Below are positions 1 through 7,137 of a stretch of DNA of 64,000 bases, piece after piece. Position 1 is the first letter of the stretch; each line of letters opens with the position of its first letter. The position numbers and the translations under genes were made by a program. The DNA comes from Stagnimonas sp. GTDB taxonomy: Bacteria > Pseudomonadota > Gammaproteobacteria > Nevskiales > Nevskiaceae. The stretch is taken from contig JAUYNO010000002.1 in assembly GCA_030696045.1 (NCBI GenBank), positions 1 to 64,000 on the forward strand. The letters are read 5' to 3'. The notes under the pieces were generated by a model. It had not been told where the DNA came from and ran no database searches. It saw only the letters and a program-made list of their open reading frames with translations.

Positions 1-387
1 CCGGTGCTGCCGACGCCCTCGGCGGCGCCACGCCCCGGTCTGGTCGGCGTCGGGCCGGCACCGGTGCCCGTGCCGGTGCGTCCGTTGGCGCCGGTGGTCG
101 CGCCGCCGGTGGCAGTCGCCATGCCGCCGCCGCCGGCGCCCGCCGGCGGCAAGGATTGGGCGCTGAATGTCGCGTCCTACGCTGACGCGGCGGCGGCCGA
201 ACGGCAGGCGCAGCAGTTGCGCGGCGCTGGTTACCGGGTGGCGGTGCAGCCGGCCGTGGTCAATGGCAAGTCCTGGTACCGGGTGCAGGTGCCGGGCTAT
301 TCCTCCCAGCAGGCCGCCAAGGCGGCGGCGCAGGAGCTCCAGTCCAAGCTGGGGCTGCAGGGCATCTGGGTGGTGCGGCCGTCCTGA
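1..387 (+). CDS. SPOR-domain protein, C-terminal part (5' end outside window)
   Basis: The frame is open from the first base, so only the last 128 residues are visible and the true start lies upstream. A Pro/Ala/Val-rich linker (about residues 1-48) is followed by a SPOR domain of about 75 residues, beginning around KDWALNVASY and ending in GIWVVRPS. SPOR domains bind denuded septal peptidoglycan, and proteins with a proline-rich linker before SPOR are usually inner-membrane or lipoprotein division factors. The membrane anchor expected at the N-terminus cannot be checked here. It converges on csiV. Confidence 0.8.
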   Translation, partial: PVLPTPSAAPRPGLVGVGPAPVPVPVRPLAPVVAPPVAVAMPPPPAPAGGKDWALNVASYADAAAAERQAQQLRGAGYRVAVQPAVVNGKSWYRVQVPGYSSQQAAKAAAQELQSKLGLQGIWVVRPS

Positions 388-417
388 GCGGCCCCTGGTT
401 CGGAACGGGTTTGGCGC

Positions 418-975
418 TCAGTCGACGCGACTGACCCGGGTCAGCACGCCCAGCCGCGCACTGTCGAGGTAGAGCAGGGCCGGGGTTGGCGCCTTGCGCT
501 TCTCGCGCAGGCGGTAGGCCAGCGCTTCGCCGGCCACGGTCTGCACGTATTCGAGGTCGGCTTCCAGGTGCGGGAAACGGCCGGCGCTGAGCCTGAGCCA
601 GCCATCGAGCCCGCTGACGCCGTCCCCGGCCGGCGCGTACAGGCGCAGCGCCGGGCCCTCGCCGCCGCCGGGCTGGTCCTGGATCCAGGCCAGGCGCAGC
701 AGCGGCTGATAGCGCTTGCTGGCGCGCAGCTGATTCCATTCGGCCGACAGCACGCTATTGCTGTCCGGCAGCAGGCTGATGCCGGCGGCGCGCAGGCCAT
801 TGCTGTCGTCCAGCGCCAGCGCCTGAGGAATGTCCGGATGCTGCGGCGCATGGCCGCTCTCGCTCGGGGTCGGGTTGAGGAACACCAGGGCTTCGACCCG
901 GTAGCGGTCGGCCTGCGCCGCCAGCGGCGCCAGCAGCAAGGCGAGAGCGAGGGTCTTCTGGAGCGGGCGGATCAT
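418..975 (-). CDS. csiV: CsiV family periplasmic protein
   Basis: The 185-residue product starts with a clear signal peptide (hydrophobic stretch then LAAQAD) and goes on YRVEALVFLNP, the start typical of the CsiV family. The founding member in Vibrio binds peptidoglycan and is needed for cell-shape integrity under D-amino-acid stress; here that role is inferred from family only. Its start codon overlaps the mfd stop by 4 bp, so the two are translationally coupled. A csiV gene directly after mfd is a gammaproteobacterial arrangement. No catalytic motif is visible. Confidence 0.7.
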   Translation of the reverse strand: MIRPLQKTLALALLLAPLAAQADRYRVEALVFLNPTPSESGHAPQHPDIPQALALDDSNGLRAAGISLLPDSNSVLSAEWNQLRASKRYQPLLRLAWIQDQPGGGEGPALRLYAPAGDGVSGLDGWLRLSAGRFPHLEADLEYVQTVAGEALAYRLREKRKAPTPALLYLDSARLGVLTRVSRVD

Positions 976-3900
976 GCGGTCAGTGTAGCCAAGAGCTTGG
1001 CCAGACTCTCGACCCGAAGCTCGACCGCCGCCAGCTCGGCGCTGATGTGCAGCTTCTTCTGGCCTTCCAGCCGGTAGACCTTGGGCTGCTTCTGGATCAG
1101 GCCGATCAGCTTCATCGAGTCCAGCTTCGGATTTGGTCCGAATTCCAGAACAGCTCCTTTCCCGTGCGCGCGCAGCTTGCGGATGCCCAGGGGCTCGGCC
1201 AGGGCGCGCAGGCGGGCCTGGTCGAACAGCCGCTCGGTGGGCAGCGGCAGCAGGCCGAAGCGGTCGATGAATTCGACCTGCAGTTCGCGCAGCGCGTCCT
1301 CGCTGCTGGCCTCGGCGACGCGCTTGTAGAGCGCCAGGCGGGTGGCGATATCGGGCACGTAGTCGGAGGGGATCAGGGCCGAGACGCTCAGGTCCACCTC
1401 GCAGGCGGTGTGACCGAAGGGCTCGTCGTCGAGCTTGCCCTTCTGGATCGCCCGCACCGCGCGCGCCAGCAGCTCGGAGTAGAGCGTGAAGCCGACCTCC
1501 TCGATCTGGCCGCTCTGCTCGTCGCCCAGCAGCTCGCCGGCGCCACGGATTTCAAGATCGTGGGTGGCGAGCGCGAAGCCGCTGCCGAGGTCGCCCAGGG
1601 TCTCGATGGCTTCCAGCCGCTTCTCGGCATCCACCGTCAGGGCGCGCTTGCTGGGCACCAGCAGGTAGGCATAGGCGCGGTGATGGCTGCGGCCGACCCG
1701 GCCGCGCAACTGGTGCAGCTGGGCCAGGCCCAGGGCATCGGCGCGGTCGATGAGGATGGTGTTGGCGCTCGGCACGTCGATGCCGGACTCGATGATGGTG
1801 GTGCAGACCAGGATGTTGAAGCGGTTGTGGTAGAAGTCGAGCATCACCTGCTCCAGCTCGCGCTCGCGCATCTGGCCGTGCGCGAAGCGCACCTTGCCCT
1901 CCGGCACCAGCTCCTGGATCTTGGCGGCGAAGACCTCGATGTCCTTCACCTCGTTGTGCATGAAGTAGATCTGGCCGCCGCGCTTGAGCTCGCGCAGGCA
2001 GGCCTCGTAGACCAGGCCGTTGTCCCACTCGGCAACAGTCGTTTTTATCGCTTGGCGCGAGGGCGGCGGGGTGGCGATGATCGAGAGATCGCGCAGGCCG
2101 GCCAGGCTCATGTTGAGCGTGCGCGGGATCGGTGTGGCGGTGAGGGTGAGCATGTCCACCTCGGCGCGCAGGTTCTTCAGACGCTCCTTGTGGCGCACGC
2201 CGAAGCGGTGCTCCTCATCGACCACCACCAGGCCCAGGTCCTTGAACTTGATGTCCGGCTGCAGCAGGCGATGGGTGCCGATCACCACGTCCAGCGAGCC
2301 CTCTTCGAGTTGCTTGAGCGCCGCGTTCTGCTCCTTGCTGGTGCGCAGGCGCGATAGCGCGGCGACGCGGATCGGCCAGCCGGCGAAGCGGTCGCTGAAA
2401 TTCTTGGCATGCTGCTCGGCCAGCAGGGTGGTGGGCGCCAGCACGCAGACCTGGCGGCCGGCGCGCGCCACCGCGAAGGTGGCGCGCAGAGCGACCTCGG
2501 TCTTGCCGAAGCCGACATCGCCGCAGACCACGCGGTCCATCGGTTTTTCCAGCTGCAAGTCGGCCAGCACCATGTCGATGGCAGTCTGCTGGTCGGGTGT
2601 GGTGGTGAACGGAAACTGGCTGATGAAGCTCTGGTAGTCGGCATCGTCCAGCTCCAGCTTCATGCCCGGCTTGGCGGCGCGGCGGGCCTGGATCTTCAGC
2701 AGCTCGGCGGCGACGTCATGCGCCTTCTCGCGGGCCTTGGCCTGCGCTTTCTCCCAGCGCTCGTTGCCGAGCGAATGCAGCGGTGCGGCCTGTTCCTCGG
2801 CACCGGTGTAGCGGTGGATCAGCGACAGCGAGCCGACCGGCACGTAGAGCTTGTCGCCGCCGGCGTATTCGAGGATCAGGTACTCGTTGGAGACGCCACC
2901 GGCATCCAGCGTCTGCAGGCCCTTGTAGCGGCCGACGCCGTGCTCGACGTGCACTACCGGCGAGTCGATGGTGAGGCTCGACAGATCGCGCAGGATGGTC
3001 TCGGGATCGCGCGCCCGCTGGCGGCGCTTGAGCTGGGCCTGCGGCGCGGTGAGGCCGAAGATCTGCGCCTCGGCGATCAGGGCGATGGCGGGTTCGGCGA
3101 GCAGCAGGCTTTCCTGCAATGGACCGAGCATCAGGCCGTAGCGGCTGTTGCTGGTGAGGAAATCCTCGAAGGACTCGTGGGCCTTGGGGATCAGGCCGAG
3201 CGGTTTGAGCCATTGCACGACGGCTTCGCGGCGGCCGGCGGATTCGGCGACGAAAAGAAAACGCTCCGGCGCATTCTGTCCCCCTCCCCCTCGCGGGGAG
3301 GGGTTAGGGGAGGGGGGCTGCCCGCTAGGATTGAGTCCTTTCCGAGCTTGAGGGCTTCCCCCCGCCCCGCGATTGGCTATCGGGGACTGACTCAATGTCA
3401 GTCCCCGACCAGGCCAATCGCCCTCCCCGCCAAGGGGAGGGGAAATGAGTGCGCGGATCGCTTCGGTATTTCCCTCAAGACCTTGCACCGGATAGCTCGC
3501 GCCGCTGACAACCCCCACCCGCTCCAGCGGGTAGTACTGCAACTGCTCCCGTGCCTGCGCCGGCGTCAGAAACACATCGCCTGCCGCCATCAGCGGCCGT
3601 TCGAGATTGCCGTCGTAGCGGTCGCGGCGCTCGACTACTTGCTTCCAGTCGGCCTCGACGCGGGCGTCGAGATTGTCCAGCGCCAGCCACAGCGCCTTGG
3701 CCGGCAGGTAGTCGGCCAGCACTGCGGTCTCGCGCTGGGGGAAGAACAGCGGCAGATAGGCCTCGATTCCGCCGGGCATCAGGTTCTTGCTGACTTCGGC
3801 GTAGATGCGCGAACGCGTCAGGTCACCGGGAAAGTATTCGCGGTAGTTGCGGCGGAAGGTCTCGAGGCCCTCGCGGTCGGTGGGGAACTCGCGCGCGGGC

Positions 3901-4550
3901 AGCAGGCGCACTTCGGCGACCTTGTCCTGCGAGCGCTGGGTCTCCGGGTCGAAGCTGCGGATCGACTCGATCTCCTGATCGAACCAGTCGAGCCGGTAGG
4001 CCAGGCTGGAACCCATCGGGAACAGATCGAGCAGGGAGCCGCGCTGCGAGAACTCACCCTGGCTCTGCACCTGGCTGACGCTTTGGTAGCCGGCGGCGAT
4101 CAGTCGCTCGCGCAGGGCGTGGGGATCGAGCTTCTGCCCGGCCTTGAGGAAGAAGGTGCGGCCCTGCAGCCAGGCCAGCGGCGGCAGGCGTTGCAACAGG
4201 GCATCGGCGGTGACGATCAGCGCGCCGCGCGGGGTTTCCGGCAGCCGGTGCAGGGCGGCCAGACGCTCCGAGAGGATTTCCTGGTGCGGCGAATAGGGAT
4301 CGAAGGGCAGGGTCTCGGTGTCCTGCAAGTGCACCACCGGCCAGTCGCTGCCAAGGAAGAAGCGCAGCTCCGCCTCCAGGCGGTAGGCCTGCTGCTCGTC
4401 GCCGGCGACTGCAACCACCAGGCCCTCGTGATGCTGCACCCGGCTGGCGACGGCGAGCGCCAGCGCGCCGGCCGGCAGTGGCCGGACTGTGGCCGGGTCG
4501 GTGGAAGCGGGAAGGGTGGGTAGCAGCGGCAGCGGTTGCAGCGAAGCCAT
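972..4550 (-). CDS. mfd: Transcription-repair coupling factor Mfd
   Basis: The 1192-residue protein removes RNA polymerase stalled at DNA lesions and recruits UvrA. It has an N-terminal UvrB-like module, an RNA-polymerase-interacting region after about residue 520, and a RecG-like translocase with Walker A GDVGFGKT near residue 680, a DEEH box near 778 and the Q-rich HQLRGRVGRS motif. It is about 44 residues longer than the E. coli protein. The excess is explained by a segment at roughly residues 368-425 that is translated from a palindromic DNA element (3282-3441). Unlike its surroundings this segment is Pro/Gly/Ser-rich (SPPLGGEGDW, PPSPNPSPRGGGG). It lies in the linker before the third domain (FLFVAESAGRREAV), where extra sequence may be tolerated. 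The frame is intact, so the protein is probably functional. Confidence 0.97.
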   Translation of the reverse strand: MASLQPLPLLPTLPASTDPATVRPLPAGALALAVASRVQHHEGLVVAVAGDEQQAYRLEAELRFFLGSDWPVVHLQDTETLPFDPYSPHQEILSERLAALHRLPETPRGALIVTADALLQRLPPLAWLQGRTFFLKAGQKLDPHALRERLIAAGYQSVSQVQSQGEFSQRGSLLDLFPMGSSLAYRLDWFDQEIESIRSFDPETQRSQDKVAEVRLLPAREFPTDREGLETFRRNYREYFPGDLTRSRIYAEVSKNLMPGGIEAYLPLFFPQRETAVLADYLPAKALWLALDNLDARVEADWKQVVERRDRYDGNLERPLMAAGDVFLTPAQAREQLQYYPLERVGVVSGASYPVQGLEGNTEAIRALISPPLGGEGDWPGRGLTLSQSPIANRGAGGSPQARKGLNPSGQPPSPNPSPRGGGGQNAPERFLFVAESAGRREAVVQWLKPLGLIPKAHESFEDFLTSNSRYGLMLGPLQESLLLAEPAIALIAEAQIFGLTAPQAQLKRRQRARDPETILRDLSSLTIDSPVVHVEHGVGRYKGLQTLDAGGVSNEYLILEYAGGDKLYVPVGSLSLIHRYTGAEEQAAPLHSLGNERWEKAQAKAREKAHDVAAELLKIQARRAAKPGMKLELDDADYQSFISQFPFTTTPDQQTAIDMVLADLQLEKPMDRVVCGDVGFGKTEVALRATFAVARAGRQVCVLAPTTLLAEQHAKNFSDRFAGWPIRVAALSRLRTSKEQNAALKQLEEGSLDVVIGTHRLLQPDIKFKDLGLVVVDEEHRFGVRHKERLKNLRAEVDMLTLTATPIPRTLNMSLAGLRDLSIIATPPPSRQAIKTTVAEWDNGLVYEACLRELKRGGQIYFMHNEVKDIEVFAAKIQELVPEGKVRFAHGQMRERELEQVMLDFYHNRFNILVCTTIIESGIDVPSANTILIDRADALGLAQLHQLRGRVGRSHHRAYAYLLVPSKRALTVDAEKRLEAIETLGDLGSGFALATHDLEIRGAGELLGDEQSGQIEEVGFTLYSELLARAVRAIQKGKLDDEPFGHTACEVDLSVSALIPSDYVPDIATRLALYKRVAEASSEDALRELQVEFIDRFGLLPLPTERLFDQARLRALAEPLGIRKLRAHGKGAVLEFGPNPKLDSMKLIGLIQKQPKVYRLEGQKKLHISAELAAVELRVESLAKLLATLTA
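3282..3441. repeat. Palindromic element inserted in frame within mfd
   Basis: The segment is bounded by two copies of the same hairpin: CCCTCCCC-N5-GGGGAGGG at 3282-3302 and again at 3421-3441. Between them lies a nested inverted repeat: gattggc/gccaatc (3371-3377 and 3413-3419) enclosing cggggactga/tcagtccccg (3381-3390 and 3398-3407). Mfd homologues lack the corresponding residues. The hairpin style resembles GC-rich dispersed repeats common in proteobacterial intergenic DNA; a related one lies at 16985-17044. The element carries no stop codon in the mfd frame. Exact insertion edges are uncertain by several bases. Confidence 0.75.
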
Positions 4551-4793
4551 CGTCAGGCGGGCTCGAACGGTGACAAAGGGTTGCGATTATCGGCTTTCGC
4601 GGGGTGTCAGGGCATGTTCGCCATGAAATGACCGCTGCGGTGCCATCCGAAATCAGGCTAGGCAAGGCGCCGATGGCGGTACCAACCCGCGCGCGCCTGG
4701 GCTCGACCGGATGAAGTATTGTCCTGCGAAGGCAGACCGAGCGCTGTTGTCCGGTGGCTCAGTCTGAGTGCCCAGTAAGGCAGGGAGCCGCCA

Positions 4794-5297
4794 ATGGCCA
4801 GACATATTGCAGTCCACCTAGCACTCGCGGTTTCCGGGGCGATGACCGTCGCCGACGCCTCGGCCGTAGACAACCCCTGCACGGTTGGTGCGCAGGTCGT
4901 GGATCGCAAGAATCAGCTTGGTACGGTGGTGGCGGTGGATGGCACCAGCTGCAAGGTCCGGCTCGCCAACGGCTCGGAGGACTACTACCTGGGCTGGATG
5001 CTGAAGAGCGCATCCGAACCAGCGGCCCAGCCAGCCGGATTGGCTGTCGGCCCGTACCGATGCGTAGCCGGCGGCGGCAGCGCCGGGGGGTTCGACCTTG
5101 TAGTGGGGCCAGAAGGTACCTATAGCTCCGCCGGCTCATCCGGCGAATTTCGGCTCGATCAGGGCAGCGGCAAGCTGGTGTTCCCGACGGGATCCTTGAA
5201 GGGGATGTTCGGCAAGGTGCTGGGCGAAGGAAAACTTGGTCTTTCGTCCAGGGACGGCGGATATTCCGGCACGGTCTGCAACGCAAAGCGGAAATGA
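4794..5297 (+). CDS. Putative secreted protein of unknown function
   Basis: The product has 167 residues and I do not recognise the family. A probable signal peptide (residues 1 to about 24, ending VADASAVD) is followed by two small segments. The first (about 28-75, CTVGAQVVDRKNQLGTVVAV) looks like an SH3/Tudor-type beta barrel with a conserved-looking Cys pair and an aromatic YYLGWML end. The second (about 85-165) starts VGPYRCVAGG and ends GYSGTVCNAK; its Gly-rich beta pattern and Cys at each end suggest a disulfide-closed beta domain. It sits alone between mfd (divergent) and aidB. The 243 bp upstream contain nothing else I can support. Confidence 0.6.
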   Translation: MARHIAVHLALAVSGAMTVADASAVDNPCTVGAQVVDRKNQLGTVVAVDGTSCKVRLANGSEDYYLGWMLKSASEPAAQPAGLAVGPYRCVAGGGSAGGFDLVVGPEGTYSSAGSSGEFRLDQGSGKLVFPTGSLKGMFGKVLGEGKLGLSSRDGGYSGTVCNAKRK

Positions 5298-5449
5298 ATG
5301 GGGGAGCGGTTGCCCGTAGTGAAGGCGACCCCTTTCAGCGACTGGTGAGTCCTCTCTCAGAGGGTCCATCGCACTGCAATCGCCCCGAAACGGCCAGGTA
5401 CGCGACGGAGCTACCATCGGCCCTCCAACTTTCAGCGCGCACCCGCACC

Positions 5450-7096
5450 ATGACCGTCGCCGACCGCTTCCTTACCCACACCGTCGACAACCAGGTCCCG
5501 CCGCTGCGAGGCCTCAATCTCTACGCCAGCGACCTCGCCCTGCGCGAGGCCATCGCCCGCGAAGGCGGCGGCTGGGGTGAAGCGGACCTGCAGGCCTATG
5601 GCGCCATCGCCGGCGGCGAACTGATGGACCTCGGCTTCCAGGCCAACGAGAACAAGCCCAAGCTCAAGCTGTTCGATCGCTACGGGCACCGGCTCGACGA
5701 GGTGGAGTTCCACCCGGCCTATCACCGCATCATGGCGCTGGGTCTGAAGCACGGCGTCGCCGGCTATGCCTGGCGTCACGCCGGCAAGCCGGGTGCGCAT
5801 GTCGCCCGCGCCGGGCTCGCCTATCTGCACAACCAGGCCGACCAGGGGACGAGCTGTCCGCTGACCATGACCTACGCCTGCGTCGCCGCGCTGCAGCACG
5901 AGCCGGCGCTGGCCAAGGACTGGGTGCCGCGCGTCGCCGGTGGCGACTACGACCCGGTGGTGCGGTCGGCGCTGCAGAAGAGCACGCTTACCGTCGGCAT
6001 GGGCATGACCGAGAAGCAGGGTGGTTCGGACGTGCGGACGAATTCGACCAAGGCGTTCGTGCAGCCGGATGGCAGCTACGAGATCGTAGGCCACAAGTGG
6101 TTCTTCTCGGCGCCGATGTGCGATGCCTGGCTGGTGCTGGCCTACACCGACACTGGCATCACCTGCTTCCTGGCGCCGAAGATGCGACCGGACGGCGTGC
6201 GCAATGCCATCCGCATCCAGCGCCTGAAGGACAAGCTCGGCGACTGGAGCAATGCCTCGTCCGAGGTCGAGTTCCAGGGCGCCTGGGCGCAGCGCGTGGG
6301 GCCCGAGGGCCGTGGCATCGCCACCATCCTGGAAATGGTGGCGCTGACCCGGCTCGACTGCATGATCGGCTCGGCCTCGCTGATGCGGCAGGCCCTGGTG
6401 CAGGCCCTGCACCATGCGCAGCACCGCAGCGCTTTCGGCAAGAAGCTCATCGACCAGCCGCTGATGCGCAATGTGCTGGCCGATCTGGCGCTGGAATCGG
6501 AAGCCGCCGTCGCGCTCACCATGCGCGTTGCCCGCGCGGTTGACGCCAGCGAGCGCGATCCGCATGAGGCTGCCATCGCCCGGCTGGCCACCGCGCTCGG
6601 CAAATACTGGATCTGCAAGCGCACCCCGGGCTTCGTCAACGAGGCGCAGGAGTGCCTGGGCGGCGCCGGCTATGTCGAGGAGAGCAACCTGCCGCGGCTG
6701 TACCGGCAGGCGCCGCTGAATTCGATCTGGGAGGGCAGCGGAAACATTCAGTGCCTGGACGTGCTGCGCGCCCTGTCACGCGAACCCGAGACCCGCCAGG
6801 CCTATTTCACCGAGCTGGCTGCCCAGCGCGGCAGCCACCCTGATTTCGACCGCGAGCTGGCCTGGCTGGCGGGCGCTTTCGACGACAGTGCGAGCCTGGA
6901 GTTGCGCGCCCGCCACCTGGTCGAGCGCATGGCGCTGGCGCTGCAGGCGGCGGTGCTGCTGCGCGCGGGCCCGCCGGAGCTCGCCGCGAGCTTCTGCGCC
7001 AGCCGCCTGGGCGGCCAGCAGGGCCTGGCCTACGGCACCCTGCCGGCGGGCAGCCCGTTTGAGCAGCTGCTCGGGCGCGCCCTGCCGCCAGCCTAG
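5450..7096 (+). CDS. aidB: AidB-type acyl-CoA dehydrogenase
   Basis: The 548-residue flavoprotein is of the AidB branch of acyl-CoA dehydrogenases and is close in length to the E. coli protein (541). E. coli AidB belongs to the adaptive response to alkylation and binds DNA. Family hallmarks are visible: THTVDNQVPPLRGLNLY near the start, SCPLTMTYA, MGMTEKQGGSDVRTN in the FAD region, and NSIWEGSGNIQCLDVLRAL around the active site. The frame is open further upstream to 5294, but similarity to AidB begins at MTVADRF, so 5450 is chosen. Its real substrate here is unknown; catabolic AidB-like enzymes also exist. Confidence 0.88.
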   Translation: MTVADRFLTHTVDNQVPPLRGLNLYASDLALREAIAREGGGWGEADLQAYGAIAGGELMDLGFQANENKPKLKLFDRYGHRLDEVEFHPAYHRIMALGLKHGVAGYAWRHAGKPGAHVARAGLAYLHNQADQGTSCPLTMTYACVAALQHEPALAKDWVPRVAGGDYDPVVRSALQKSTLTVGMGMTEKQGGSDVRTNSTKAFVQPDGSYEIVGHKWFFSAPMCDAWLVLAYTDTGITCFLAPKMRPDGVRNAIRIQRLKDKLGDWSNASSEVEFQGAWAQRVGPEGRGIATILEMVALTRLDCMIGSASLMRQALVQALHHAQHRSAFGKKLIDQPLMRNVLADLALESEAAVALTMRVARAVDASERDPHEAAIARLATALGKYWICKRTPGFVNEAQECLGGAGYVEESNLPRLYRQAPLNSIWEGSGNIQCLDVLRALSREPETRQAYFTELAAQRGSHPDFDRELAWLAGAFDDSASLELRARHLVERMALALQAAVLLRAGPPELAASFCASRLGGQQGLAYGTLPAGSPFEQLLGRALPPA

Positions 7097-7137
7097 CGAC
7101 CCTGCTCCCGCCTTAGGGCTGGAGCCCGCTGGGCGGC

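Noticed and set aside
3282..3441. mfd as a pseudogene because of the insertion
   Set aside because: The insertion keeps the frame, introduces no stop, lies in an interdomain linker, and all motor motifs downstream are intact.
2409..4523. A 704-codon plus-strand frame across mfd
   Set aside because: It is antisense to mfd, low-complexity in character and without family similarity; long shadow frames are expected at this GC content.
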